Shown: piece by piece, positions 42,600 to 56,999 of the stretch
How positions within the stretch are numbered: the first letter of the stretch is position 1
Layout of the letters: each line of letters starts with the position of its first letter
NCBI GenBank assembly: GCA_037975125.1
Contig: CM075858.1
Coordinates: forward strand, 66,564,140-66,628,139
Source of the DNA: Latrodectus hesperus
Lineage: Eukaryota > Arthropoda > Arachnida > Araneae > Theridiidae
Length of the DNA stretch: 64,000 nucleotides
Reading direction: 5' to 3'
Notes under the pieces: model-generated
Seen by the model: only the letters and a program-made list of their open reading frames with translations
Databases searched by the model: none
Told to the model about the DNA's origin: nothing
Translations under genes and position numbers: made by a program

Positions 42600-45500
42600 G
42601 ACTTATCTATACACTGAATGTTATTTTGATAATATCTACTTTAATCTTGATTCAGGTTTACTTTTTGCTAATGTATCCTTAAAATTTTTATTTAGAACTC
42701 TGACCGAATGATCTTCAGGTTTTTATTATTCAAAACTAGGAAGGAAACATTGGATGTTAAAATTAGTAAATCTATTCATTTTTCATAAAATATCTTAGCA
42801 AACAAATTTCAATTTTGAGGATAAATTTAAGTGCCTTCATTTAATTGTTCTTGTTATATTTCAAACTTGCTTTCGTAAGGACTGAAAATTGTAAAAAATA
42901 TAAGCTTATTAATTACTTTTAGATTACTTTCACATAATTAATTGATGGTTTTTCATTATTTATATTGATGCTTAATAAATATGGTGCGATCTTCTCTGTA
43001 TTCCAACCATATTGATTGATATAATCAAAATGTCATTTTTTCAAATAATCCTATAAAATTTGTTAAATACAAATGTGTAAGAGAATTAGCTTTTTTTCCT
43101 GGTTATAAAGTTCAGGATACATTTTTATTAAATTGATACAATGTATAGATATATATTAATATTTGGCTTCTACAGAATTTTCAATGATGATTGATATTTG
43201 GTAATTGAGAAGTAATCCTAATTTGTAGTGTTTAAATTTTGTAATTTCTGTATAGACTTCTTGCTTACATATATTTTTTTTCTTTAGCTAAATATTTTTA
43301 AAAACATACTTAACTCATATTTTAATGGTCCATTTTAAAATCTTAAAGTTAATTTTCAGTGGAAACTTGGTAATTTTTTAATTAAGGAATACTTATTCAA
43401 TTTCATTAATTACTGCAGTGAAAGGGAATGTGCATGTATTTAATTTTTCCATTGGAAAACTCGAAGCACATTAGAAACTCTAAGAATGGTTAGTTTTTTC
43501 TCATGAATTATTTAAATAATGGGTCTAATGTTATCTCAGTTTTCTGATTTAAATTGTTATGATTGCTTTAGTTTGACTTTTGCATTCCTTGATACTCTTA
43601 ATATTCAGTTTAAAATCTGTTTTTTCCCCCAAATTTCATTCTACTTTTATACTTATTTATGGTAGATTAAAATTTTGTGACTAATGTAGTAAATAAATGT
43701 TAGTAATTTGAGATCATCCTTTTTACTTCTTGCAAAACATTAAAATGTTTTCTTTTGTCCAGTTTATTCAATTTACAAAGCTCTTCAAAGTTAAGACTTA
43801 ATGCATATTTTGATTCTAAATAACTATTAATTTATTTTAAAATTTATTGTGTTATTGTCAATGCAACACAAATTTATCTTTAGATGGATGTGGTAAAGAT
43901 TAATAGAGTGTCATTTCCTAATGTGAATAACTTGAGTGCTTGCTTCAGTTACTTATTAAAATATGTTTTTCATTACAAAATTTTCTAGTTAGCAATTTAT
44001 ATTATGTAAAATATTGGCTCTAATTCCATTCATGATTTTGATTTGTGCATTTTCATACAATGGTTTTATTAATCAGAATTTATGTGACAAAATGATGTGT
44101 GAAAATATCTAATTAAAAGGTATTCAAATCTTCAATTCTAATTTTAATCATATTTTAGTTTGTGATAGTTCTTCCATGATTTGTAAATTTTGCTTTTAAA
44201 TAAAATGAAGTAATGGGTCAATTCTTTCTTTTTTAATTGCCTTAGCTCTTTATGGGTTCTTTAAAATTTTGTGAAAAATCTTTTTAAAAAACAATGAAAA
44301 CAAATTGTAAAGGTTTCAATTGCTGTGCATCATAGTATAAATTTATTCATTTATTCATCACTCATTTTGTTGCACTTTTCAAAATTCTAACTCTTTATCT
44401 TATAAATTTAATAAACTATACATTTGGATTCAAATTTTCTTTGGGAAGTTCTTTTGCACAATTTTCATTGGAAATGGGTGCACCACAACAATTTAAGTCA
44501 TGTATATGATTGCAATATCTGTACAGATGGTAAGTAATGCTGTTTATCATGGTAATACAATGCTATTTATAAATTAAAATGTATGCCAACTTGGTTCTTA
44601 AAATATACTTATTATAAATTTAATATTTTTGCTTTTCACTATTATTTCATATTATAAAATGTTAATTATTTAAAAAAATCACTTTTCATCAAGGTCATGA
44701 TAAAAAATGTTTTTAAAATAAATATTACATCTTATTTGGTTAAAGTACTGGTTGTTTTTTATGAATATGGGGGTTCTGATGCTTTATTTTTTGGATTTAA
44801 TGTTATAGCATTTATTATGTAAAACTTAAAATCATAATTAATTCAGGAAAATAAAAAGCAGCTTGTACAGTTTCAGATATAAACTTATAAGTGCTCAGTG
44901 TAAGCACCTTTCACCTCATGGTGTACACCAAGTCCAATTCCCTTTCCAAATATTTAGTGTGTGTACTATAATTATCACAACAGCTTCTTCAGTCCTGTTT
45001 TTAGTCAGCTGACAGTATAGGCATGTGCACCTAATCCTTTATGTACAAACACAGGTAGAAATCATGGGATTAGTTAGATGCCATGATTCATGTTAGTGGG
45101 ATGCTATGTGAAAAAGATAGGCTATTTTGCGATTTACGGCCACTTCATTGGTTAGGTATAGTGATATTCAACAATGCCAGTGTGGTTATGCATGGTCTTT
45201 TTATCAAATGAAATTATTGCAATTTTCTTCTAGCAATTGGGGAAAAAGCCATAGTGTAGAAAATCAAAAAAGGAAATGCCAATTAGTTAATTTTCCCAAA
45301 AGAAAAAGGCCTATACTTATGTTTTCTAATTCATGTGTGTACCAACAAACATAATTGTTTGAGTTCCTCTTTAATTTTATGCATTAATTTTGGTTCAAGT
45401 TTTACTAAAATATATTACTTGGCATTAAAATCCCAATATTCATTTAAGAACACCCTATATTTAATAATGGATAGTATTATGGAATGTTATTTAATAATGG

Positions 45501-48500
45501 AATTTTTAATAAAATCACAATCAAATTACATTAGTTTAACATGCACACATATATATTAATGGGGAAGTTTGAAAAAAATTGGATTGATATAGTAAATAAA
45601 TGAAAAGTAAAATTTAATTTTCTTGATGGGAAAACTGAGTAATAATGCTTTAATTGTAAATATATGTTTTGTGAAAAATTTTATACAACACTTAAAATGC
45701 ATTAAAATTCAAATGGGACTTAATAGTCACTTTTGAATTTTAAATGTTTGTAAAAGTACGATGTTATAGTATTTTTCCTCAAAATTTTAATTATTGAATA
45801 CTGAGAAATATTGTCAATAAAATCTAAAAACTATTTTATGTAAAAATGGGAAAATGTGTTTGATATTTATTGCACCTTAACAAAATGAGAGTTGTTGGCT
45901 GTGGCTGGAACTTCTGGATATCAATACAAATTAAAGAATATTTCATTTTCATTAAAGAAAGTCAGCTGAAGCTAATTGACTAATTGAAATAAACAATATA
46001 AATTGAAAAAATTTAAGTCTTAATACTAGATAAAGTGATTTTAACAAACTTGGAATCCATAATTACAAGTATAACTTGTGTATTAACAATTCACAATTTT
46101 AAATTAATATCCAAAAAAAAAATTTAATTGTGTATACTAAATAATGTTCATTATAGCTGAAAGAAATTTTTCAAAAGATGTCATTTTGCAACATCTGAAA
46201 ATCTCCCAATTTTTTTTTCTGATACTTTGTTTGTTTACGGAACTTCAGTGTGTGTTTGTCTATTTGATAAGAATGAAGAATTCAAATTCTTTCAGTTGAG
46301 TGGTTGAACATATTCCTCTGATAAATAAAATTTGTACTAATATAAATAACATAAATAAAAACTAAATTTTTTAAATGTGGAGAAATGTTTTATTGCTCAT
46401 AAATGTATTTGATATATGAAAATATTTGTCTGTCAATTTTTTTTGCTTTTTTTTTTTGCAAAGAGTTAAACCTATAGTTAAGACCTTTGTAAACGTCCAA
46501 TTACAAAGTAGAAATTAGATCCATGAATTTTGGGACAAAAATAAAACTAATCAGCTTGAATATTAATTTTTTATTTTTTGTTGCTTATTTCTAGAATCAC
46601 ATTTTGCATGCACGATTTAGTTGAACTTTGGTTATAATTAGAATTCCGAACAACTAAAATCATTTGATTAAGGTGGAAGTTTTATTGCTATACTTGAAAA
46701 AAAATTAAAATAGAATGCAGTATAGCTGGAATATAAAGTAAAAATTGAAGAAGATCAAGCAATTTTTAATGAAAAAGTAAAGAAAATTGTGTTAAAAAAA
46801 TTAATGAATTTTTTTGGGGAAAAAAATATGACCAGTGTGCTACGTAGAAGCTAATTAAAATATTATTGAGTATTGTTAATTGGACAAGTTAATACAGGGA
46901 TTGCATGTGTGAATATTAAATAAAAAATTTACTGTGCTTAGTTATAAAAATTAGTCTAGAATTTAATTAAAATATTATTTAATCTAATTATTGTAGATGC
47001 CTTTATTGCACAATTTTAATCTTTCCATTTAGTTTCTTTCTAATTTTGGATAATCTATTTATAAAATAAAATTATGAATATTTGGATAAGATATTCTGTA
47101 ATTCTTAAAACTGAATATTCAAACATTTTATTCTTTTCATAAAGTTTTATGTTGTAGTGTATATTTTTATTTATGTAAAAATTATATTGTTGCTTCTAGT
47201 TATTGAGATACTTCATATTTTCTGAAATTTATATCATGAAAAAGTATTTTCATAATCTTCAACTTTGTGTATAGTCTCTGATAAAATTGAGTTAATTTTT
47301 TTAGATTTTGCTTTTTTTTCTTTCAAATACAGATATTTAAATTTATAAAAAGGAATAAATGGTTATTTTTTCTGCACAAATATTTTGCTTGATGGATTTT
47401 CATTTCAAATTTTAAATTATATTCTCTGTAACACTCTTTTCTGTTCGTGATACTTTTTTTGTGGGAATGGGAAGAAATAATTTCAAAATTTTTTTATTTT
47501 ATTCATGTGTATTGAAATACTTCTGAAACTATTTCATATTGGCACCATTTTCTCTATTTATACTATTTCTATTTAAAGTTACTTAGACTATATAGATTAA
47601 ATTGATCCTGGGACTAGTTTACAAGACTATCTTATTTTCTAATGGTCACTCAGAGTTTTGAAATCAACTTATTCTATAAATGCTTTGTAGCAATTATTGA
47701 ATGGATCAGTTAAATTTTAAATAAAAGTATGTGAAGAAAATTAGATAAGCTTTTTGAATAAAATTTTAGCTCTTAATCTGTAACAAAATAATACAATTTA
47801 ATATATTTCTATGGAACTATTAAAAATGTGAAATTTGATACTTTTATACAGATTTTATGCCATGAATATTTATATTTCCTGCTGAATTTTATAAGAATAT
47901 GAAAAGATTTAAAACTTTTAGACTGTTTAATTCATTTAATCATATGTTCTATATTCCAATTCTTTTAATGTATTTTCATGTTTACATGAAAAAATACTAC
48001 CATTTTGGATGCATTCACATTTTGAAGGGATTTGATAATGTGTTGCTAAATCTTGTAATTTAATGATGACACTCATATTTTGTTTTGCATTCTTATTTAA
48101 GGTCATCTTTTTATTTTTAACTCGTGCAAGTTTTAAATTTAAGATTGAAAATTTAAATATATATAAAAGTAAAGCTGCATGTATAAATGAAAATGTATGT
48201 GAACTTTTACCCTCACATTTTAGGAAAAATTATTAAAATACACATTGGCAAAAAATGTTCTGCTAGACATATATAGGTTGGATAAATTTACTTTAAATTG
48301 AAATACAGTTTGAAGAATGTTTTTGGTGAATGGTATATTAATTTTATAAAGCATGATTCAAATACAAATACTATCAGATTCTAGGTTTGTGAACATAGTT
48401 AAACAAAATTAAATTAAAAATATTACTATAAATATTATAAAAATAGTAATAGTTATAGCCTCTTAGAAATAATATATTTCTTTCATTTCACAGAATGATC

Positions 48501-50470
48501 CAATAGAAATGCAAAATTATTGAAAAAGGACTTGATAATGCAATAAAACTTAATAGAAAAATTAATAAGTTTTATTGAATTTCATTGTTTGGAATGAGTT
48601 ACCTTGATAAATAATTCTAACTAAAGTGGCTTAATTTATCTGCAGTCCTATTTAATGTTAGGGAACCAGATCCTTTTATATTGTTAATACATTTTTTCCA
48701 ATTATGAAATAAATTTGTTTTATAGGCTGTGTTTCTCACTTTGAAGAAATTTTGAATATTTTAGATATACCTAAAGTCAATGATAAATGGAAAACTAATC
48801 ACATAGTGACCATGAAAATAATTTTAATATTAATTTAAATCTTTAGTTAAAAATTTAAATCTAGTAGTTTTTTGTTTCAGGAATATTCAAAAATGCTTAG
48901 TGGAAATTTTAAGTTGGTAATTTTTAACTTAAGGCTTAGGGAATATAATAAAGCTAATACTTTATAATAAAAAGCTAAAATTTCATAAAAAGTTCAGGTA
49001 ATTAATTCAGTGTACTCTTAGTAATGAAACTTTCATAATGTCGAGGTTAATTTTATTAAAATTTTTAAGCTTTAAAAAATGTTGGATGAATATACATTCA
49101 TCCAATATTGTTTTGCAATGCATTAGTGTTAAGCAAATTCTATGAAAATTATCTAAAATTTAAATTATCTTTTTTAAAATTTATTTGAAAATCTTTTCAT
49201 ATAAAAATTATCTGAAAAAATCAATAATTTTCTCTACATTTTAACAACTAAAAACCACAATTTCTATCTCAGTCAGGTATATTAGTAACTGTTTAAAATG
49301 CATTTTAATTTTAGGTTATTGTTAAATTAATCCTAATATGCAAAAGTAATCTCGAATGGTGCTGAATCTATTTGAAATCCAAGAAAATCTATTATTTTCT
49401 CATTGTTGATACATTGTTATGCATGAGTAAACTACATTTGTTAGCGTGGGAAAATAAAATTTTTAGCAGATACAATATTTCTTTTTTCAAAGAAGGAATT
49501 GATAAAATAAAAAATAAAAATATAACTTAATTGGCAGTATACCATCATTTAGAAGACAATGGAAAAAAATTAGGAGTAAAGGTGAAAATAAAAAATTGGA
49601 AATAATGTGGGAAAGATAGAAATGCAAGTATTACTTTCATTAATGGGAACAGGATATGTACCTATTTGTATGTTTGATGTTATAATTATTCTATTTAAGA
49701 TTTTTTTTCAAATATTATTTATTTAGCAGTCACAATTTCATGTACAAAAATTATAGATTTTAGTAAGAGAAACCTGTTGCAAATGAAAATGATGCATTGA
49801 TGGACTACACAGAAATAAATGTTTCAATAACAACAGTTTAAATTTGTTCCAAGGCTAAAACTGCTTATTCCAAGTATATATTTATAAACTATAGACTTCA
49901 CTGTCAATATCATTAGAAATTGGTTTTTAATAGTTAATGATTCAGATAAGATCAGAAATTTCTTTAAGAAGGAAAAATTGCTTTAGAGATAGAAACTTTT
50001 TGTAGCATACTTGCTTCATAACTGAAAAAGATTTTACAGAAAATCACACGTTTTGAAAGTCCATTATAATATATTTCTTAAAAATTTTTTACATTCATAA
50101 CTATTTTGTCTATATTAGGATAACTTAAAATAAATGTAAGATTTAATACTTAATTTGATCAATAATTTAGGAATTTTGCATTTCATATTATAGTTGATTT
50201 ATATATTTTTTAAAATTGAAAAAACTAAATCGAAAATTTTAACATTCCTGAGTCTTAATGCTATGATTGGATTGTGGTACCAAATTGCAAGAAAGTAAAA
50301 TACTGATTTTTGGATATATATTGAACGTTAATTTTTCTATGCTATTGTTTAAGTTGTTAAGATAAAATTTTGCAAGTCATCTTCATAAATTAGTTTAAAA
50401 TAAATAATATTTTGAAGATTAAACATCAAGTTGATGTTTGATTTAAATTAATTCTGATAACTCCTTATCC
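42600..50470. other. gene-poor AT-rich intergenic DNA
   Basis: No exon or transposase is recognisable on either strand. Open stretches are short and of low-complexity composition. Around 44880-45340 composition is less AT-biased, which may mark an unrecognised old repeat. Confidence 0.5.
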
Positions 50471-50477
50471 CTTTCTA

Positions 50478-50620
50478 AGCCTAGCTGGTAGCCAAAAGTT
50501 TAGCACTCTTGCCTACAGTTCAGTGATTCATGATTTCAAATCAAGTTTCATCTAATTAGCTCTTGAGCAAAAAAATGACTGTTGTAACAAACTATCCCTC
50601 TCTGCATGATTATCACTTAA
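50478..50620 (+). mobile_element. tRNA-derived SINE relic
   Basis: TAGCTGGTAGCCAAAAGTTT, then AGCACTCTTGCCTACAGTTC, resemble the D-arm and anticodon arm of a tRNA. GATTTCAAATC at 50532-50542 resembles a decayed B-box. The spacing matches a tRNA head. No acceptor stem, so not a working tRNA gene. Confidence 0.5.
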
Positions 50621-50639
50621 TGTTTTAGTGATGGATATC

Positions 50640-53600
50640 TCAGTAATTGAAAATTTTAAAGTGAATACTTTAGGAATAAAAAGTAAAAGCTTATTATTTT
50701 CATAATTATTCTTATTCATGGGAGCTTATTTATATAACCAAACAAACCTGTAAATTTCAGATTTCTATACACATCATAATTTATTTCAAGGTTTTTCTGG
50801 AAATAAAAGTTGAAGTCTGCAATTTATTTCACACCTTAATGTAACACTTGTTCCTTATCAATAAGTATATGTAATGGAAAATGATACAATGATTAAGTTG
50901 CATATTTTGAAATTCACACGATTGTTACTATTGAATTTGTAACTTTCCAGTAATTGGATATCAATTGAAATTGGAAACATTGGTTTTGATTGTTTCATTG
51001 CCAGATAATTTTGAATCTGTATGAAATAGATGAGTGCAAGAGGTTAGTTTTAATAATTTATTGAAAGGCTTATCATAGCACTAATATTGATATAAATTAT
51101 GGTTTTTAATAACAAAGACACTTAGATTGATTACCATTTGTTAAGTGGTATACATTCCAAGTCTTTTGTTTGTTCAGAAAAATGTATTATGGCAACATAA
51201 AATTTTTTATTTAAATATTGCATGGTGTTTTTTTAAGTAATAATAATTGCTGAATAAGAATCTTCATTATTGGGGTTTAGTTTGAATTTAAAGATTTAAA
51301 TTTGAATTCTTTTGTTCAAGAAGTAATAGCTTTAACAGCATTTTCTTAACAATTGTTAAATGTTTTGTTTTATATTTGGACAAAAATTTATCAATTACAG
51401 TACGCACATGTGTTAAATATAATCTCAATAATACAATGAAATCAAACTACCAATTAAATTCAAATTTATATAATACAAAGCAATGTGAATATACAAATGT
51501 ACCAACATGGCTAATTTCGATAGAATTGTCGGTATTGGCACACAAGTTTTATATATGTTTTCTTAATAGCTGTGTTAAAGACGCATTCACTCTCTATTGG
51601 GAATATTAAAATTTTATAAGAATTCTTGATAATTTGAAAATTTATATCTTTTTTTAATTATTTTTAATTTCTTTGATTTTGTAGAAATAATAAGTTTGAA
51701 ATTATTTCAATATATTTTAAATATACAAAAACTAAATTTTTTCCTTAATTGAGTTCTGAATGTAAATGTGTTTAATTTCAAAATTTGTTTTATCTTTACA
51801 TCAAATGGGATAAAAAGGTTCATATATAATAAAATATTTATGTGTATGCATATTTAATTATAAAATTATTAAGTTTAATCTATAATTTTGATTTTTAAAC
51901 AATATTTAAAAAAAAACAACATTGACATTTTGTTTTTGTTAAAATTTGTTTTGCTCTCTTTAAAAGTATATGCATAACAAAATATTCAAGATAAACTATA
52001 ATAATTTTTCTATCAATGGGATTTATTTTTAGTTCTAAATGTACATAAAGAAGCTAAATGAGTTTTTTTTTCTGAAATTAATTGGCAAATAATTAAGTTG
52101 CTTCATTTCTCAATTTTCTCTGTTAAATTTTTAACCTGTTATATTTTATTTGTAATACTAAAGAAATTTCAGTAATTGATTCATGAATAAATTAGTGAAT
52201 TAACTTTTAATATTATAGATGAAGTATTTTATTTCTGTTAAAATTGCATTATTCAATCCTGAAGTAAAATTAATAGAAATATTCAGAAACACCTATTTAA
52301 TTCCTGTTTAATTTAAATATAGGAAACATTAAAAGTGTAATAGGATATAGATTTTAGATGTATAAAATGAATTTTATGACTGTACTGAGAAGTGTAACTT
52401 GAAACTTATATTAAAATTTAATAATAAAAACTACCATTTGTAAAACGCTTTTTTATAGGAAGCATGTTAAAAATACCAACCAAATCAAATTTTGAAGTGC
52501 TAAATTGAATGAAATGTTTAGAGGAATGTGTAATAGTAATAGCTTTTCTATATTCTGATTGTTAATCTTATTTTTTTCCCTCAAGAACAGTAAATTCTAC
52601 TATTTTTGCATAAATCACTCAATATACAAATTCTTAAGTTTAAAGTAAATATGTTTGTGTGATTAATATTTAGTCAAAGGTACTGTTAAAAATAAACATT
52701 AAAAATATGACTTCATTGGAAATGAAGCAAAATTGTCATTAACATTAAGGTACAGAATTGACTATTCCTGCAAAAAGATTTTTATTTTATATTCAAGCTT
52801 CAATAGTAATATAAACTATTAGAAAGATAACCTAAATATTTAAATGATACATGAATTGCATGATTTTTGGGAATTTTTGTTTATAAAATTATCTTTAATA
52901 AATTCACACAGAATTTTTCAGGAATGTGTGTTCTCATTTCTTTAATTTATAGTTTTTTTTAAACAAATTTTTAAAGTAGAGAACCAAATGATTTCTTATC
53001 TATTAAAATTTATAAAGAACATATATATCTTAATAATTAGTAAAAAATTAGTAATTAGTAAAAAAATTTGAAATGCATCATTTATTGCAGTAAAATATTT
53101 ATTTTGATTAATAAATGATTGTCTCACTTGACACAGTAATGCATAAGGAAACAAAAGTGCATTAATGTATACGTCAGTACACATATTGTGCATTTTCGTT
53201 TCCTTGTGTTATTAAATTACATTTTTTCATTGCGTGTATAGAAATGATAGTGTAGTTGTAATATCTTAGTATTTAAATGATATAAAATGAAGTAAGGGAA
53301 TATCTTACTACATAGTCAAGATTTTTACTTCCCCTTATGCATATAAAATATTTCTTTTTTGTCTCAATAATTATAATTAAAAATTTGAATGCAAAATCTT
53401 AATTTTCACTGAACACTGGGAGATACTGTTTTGAAATTTATTCTTCACTCAACATTGTTAGGATAAGAGAATGTATCTAAAGCATTTATATTATCACTAG
53501 AGCAATACATTGACTATCTACTGTATGACTGAGGTTAATGATATTTGCTTAAAAGGCATAAGGACAATTGCTATGGGACGTATCTCAATTATGTTCACAA

Positions 53601-54690
53601 TACAATGTTGTGAAATTTGACACAATAGGTACAGTGATAGAAAAATACTTAAGTGTTTGCATTAATAACATGATATTTGTAGTACTTATATTATGCTCAT
53701 TGAACTTAACATGAATTTATTATTTATAATGGAAATATTTTTGTTAAACAAGTTGTAATTTCAGATTGCAAATATTAATGATAGTATATAAATGATGTAA
53801 ATCTGGGTGTAAGTTATTTATCATTTTTCACAAGAGTAATTCCATAATACTATAAACTGGATTCTTTAGTCAGTATATATATTTCAGTTGCAATTTATTT
53901 ATTTTTGATATTAAAAATTTTTCAGTTGAAAGAGTATAAATATCATTTTTGAATTCATATAAATGTAAATTCAAAGTTTTATAAATAATTGATGCTTATG
54001 TATAGGATGCATAGAATTTTTATTTTATCCATAGACATATAACAACTGGCATATGACACTTTCATTACACACATTAAACACATACATTCTTTTAAAGGAA
54101 TATATACATATATAAAGAATATGTAAAAGACAAGTCCACAACACGACCTGTTGCTTTATCCCCTAATGATTCTGTTTTCTGCAGTAGTTTCATCAAAAAT
54201 GCTTTTTTTTATAAATGAAATTATTTAATGAAATATAGTGTGATTATTTAAAAGAAATTATTTTGACTGTTTGGTTGTACAGAAATATTTATAAATTTCT
54301 AATAAAAATGTGGGAATTGGGCTCTGGGGAAAATTTTATCGCTGTAAAATACTGTTTACTTACAGCTGAGAATCAGTTTTCTTCATTTTAACTTTATATT
54401 TACCAGTTTCATTAATCAATTTACAACTTTTCTGAAAGACAATAAATAAATCTGACAATCATTCATATAATTTGTTTTCTAGGTATTCATTATAAAATAA
54501 ATTGTTTGTTTGGGTTTGTTCATAGAATGTTTTTACTAGCAATCAGTTGATGTTAATTCTAAATTTAAAGATTAAGTTAATATCTGCAAATTTAATTTGA
54601 TTAAAAAGGTTTCGATTGTTGAATATCAAGAAAGTATCTGTTTTCAACTTGCTAACACTAAATTGTATCGATTTTGAACAACGCTGCAAA
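50640..54690. other. AT-rich intergenic DNA, nothing recognised
   Basis: No exons, transposase motifs or inverted-repeat elements were seen on reading both strands. Confidence 0.5.
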
Positions 54691-54699
54691 AAATTACTG

Positions 54700-54830
54700 A
54701 ATTTAATTAGGAGCTTTTTCTACATTCTGCTTATTCCCCAGATATTGCCCACAATGTGATTTTCACTTATTTCATACCTTAAAGTTGGAACACCTCAGAG
54801 AAGCTCTTAACCCTAATCTTCCCGAGAATG
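54700..54830 (+). pseudogene. possible mariner transposase fragment
   Basis: Bases 54716-54774 translate to FLHSAYSPDIAHNVIFTYF, resembling the mariner block (HPPYSPDLAP.D.HLF) around the last catalytic Asp, here replaced. No other part of the transposase could be placed with confidence. Confidence 0.35.
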
Positions 54831-55029
54831 AACAGTTAATTATGAAGATCAATACATAGATTAAAATAAAGTAACAATTAAACCAATATAATGGACATTA
54901 TCAAGAAAAAAGTATAACTAATTTAAAAATGGCTATTATAAATTTCCATTTAAAATGTAATTCGGTTAAAATTAAAAAATATTACTATGTGCTCTACAGC
55001 AATATAAGTACAGGAAGAAGCACATTAAA

Positions 55030-55376
55030 TAAAGATGAACAAAAGGTAATAATTCAGAATCTTTTCATCGGATGATATGAACATGGGCAGTCATGCAAGC
55101 CAGCGTGAAGTGATTACTGATTCATACCTTTCATGTTGCTCCAGTATTCTTCCCTGTATCTAGTCAAGATAGTCTACTAGTTGTATAAAAGCACTTGGAT
55201 TTAATTTAAAAGTAGGAACCAAGCTGAAGGTCTCTAATACTTTCTCCTCCACTCCCATTGGTAATTCCCATTTCAAAAGGAGGGCATAATGGGAAGGGGT
55301 CCTATCAACTCATTACTTTCTAATGAAAACGAATGCCCTAACCATCCAAGTTACCACAGCACATTCTCCCATTCAT
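55030..55376 (-). mobile_element. tRNA-derived SINE, minus strand
   Basis: On the minus strand from about 55365 the sequence GTGCTGTGGTAACTTGGATG, then GTTAGGGCATTCGTTTTC, then GAGTTGATAGGACCCC, has the layout of a tRNA-like head. The pairs TTTTC/GAAAG form an anticodon stem and the last piece is a decayed B-box. A non-tRNA body of about 270 bp follows. Its composition is distinctly less AT-rich than the neighbourhood. Confidence 0.5.
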
Positions 55377-55599
55377 ATTCCTCCCCCAATCAAAACATTT
55401 ATATCTTAGATTTTATTAATAAAGACAAATATAAAAAAAAATATAAGATTACAAATTAATCATCAGAGTGAGCCATAAAAAAATAATTCGAAAAATCTAT
55501 TCTTGACATTGCCCAATGATATGTACTGCATTTGTCACTACTTGATTTTAGGGTGTGAGTAGTACAGTTTTCTCATCTCTACAGTTTTTAATGTACAAT

Positions 55600-56790
55600 C
55601 ATATAATAATCGAGACCTTATTAAGATCTCAATAACCAAGTGTGCCAACCAATGTAGCACACACATTTGTTGTCTTCAGAGTATTTCTAAGTTTATTAGT
55701 AATAAATTGGTATGCTCTCTGAAATTTCTTGGGTCTGTTCATGATTACAGTTGTCATGTTTATCACAGCAGAATTTCCTTGTTCAACATTAAGATAATTT
55801 CATTCATAGTATTAAATCTTCAAGAGGAGCAGTCCTTAGTTTGTTTTACAATTTTATTGAGTTTTGACTTTTAGTTCAAAATGCCTTGGAGCATCAAAGT
55901 AATGAAAAGATTGAGTCTATCATGTTGGTGAAGCGCCAGTTGACAAACCTTGTGATTTTTCACTCTTAATGAAAGAGCAACTATACAACAGTTAGACCTT
56001 AAATAACTTGGTCTTTACACTTTAACTTGGATTTTACTATTAATCTTTTTGTTGCAATTCTCAAAAGTGCCTAAAGATCTTTCTGTAATCCTGTGATTTA
56101 ATTATTGCATCATTATACTTTATACAAAGTTCCATTTTCCACAAACTATGTCATATCCAGTGAAGTTATGTCATGTCTTGCACTCATCTAGGTAAATGCG
56201 ATGAATCTGGATAAATGACCAATGTTTGGTGGATTGATTCCAGAAAAAATCGGATGTTGTAATTGTTTAGATCATTAATTTTATATCAATGTGCAATGAT
56301 GTCTGAAACATCAGCTCAAGTGACAAATATGATAATTAAATGAGTGGAAATTAAAAATTTGAATGCACTATCAATACCTCCATATCAGAATAGCAAGTTT
56401 TTTATTTTTGTACAATATACATAGATAAAATGATTTCTAGCTTCTATTGGTAAATTGAAAGTAGTTTTCAGTTGGAGTCTAGGGAATTCATCTAATTATT
56501 TCCTGTCACTTTTTGTAATCTCCAATACAGAGGATGTGATTAAGGGTCGAATATAAAAATGTTTTCATTGCATGTGATTGTTTCTGTAGTGCTTATTTAG
56601 AGTTTAGGATTTATTTTGCTAATTTGATATTGTCAAAGATAACAGTGGAAATTGAAGTTTGAAAACCAACTGGGTTACTCTGCGATTTTTTTTGTCATTT
56701 TCACCCTCAAACATTTGATTGGTTGACCATCAAGACAAGTTGTTGAGTCTTGTTTCCAGCACCCAAATAATACCAATGAGGTGCATTGAG
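55600..56790 (-). pseudogene. decayed coding-like fragments, family unknown
   Basis: On the minus strand, about 55795-55625 is open for roughly 50 residues including MTTVIMNRPKKFQRAYQFIT and TNVCATLVGTLGY. Further pieces read NPPNIGHLSRFIAFT near 56240-56190 and HWYYLGAGNKTQQLVLMVNQ near 56770-56710. Stops and frame changes lie between. I do not recognise the family, and the pieces may not belong together. Confidence 0.3.
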
Positions 56791-56999
56791 AAACCTTTTC
56801 TAGAATTAATGTTAATGCTGTTTTCTACGAGATATATGAAAAAGAATTGAGGTTAAATTCTAAACAAGATGTCTTGAAAAAAATCTGTTCAAGTTCTTTT
56901 GCATGAGAAAGTCTTACAGCAATACATTTAAAAGGCTTCCAGTATGATGGTGAGAAATTGTAAATAGTGTCGGAAAATTTATCGTTGATTAAAATGTTA

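Noticed and set aside
45127..45559. Two overlapping plus-strand open frames in less AT-biased sequence
   Set aside because: No recognisable domain, and the frames do not link through splice sites. Possibly part of an old repeat, but I could not find its ends.
51376..51609. 77-codon plus-strand open frame in the intergenic desert
   Set aside because: Asn/Tyr-rich composition expected from AT-rich DNA; no family match, splice sites or neighbouring exons.
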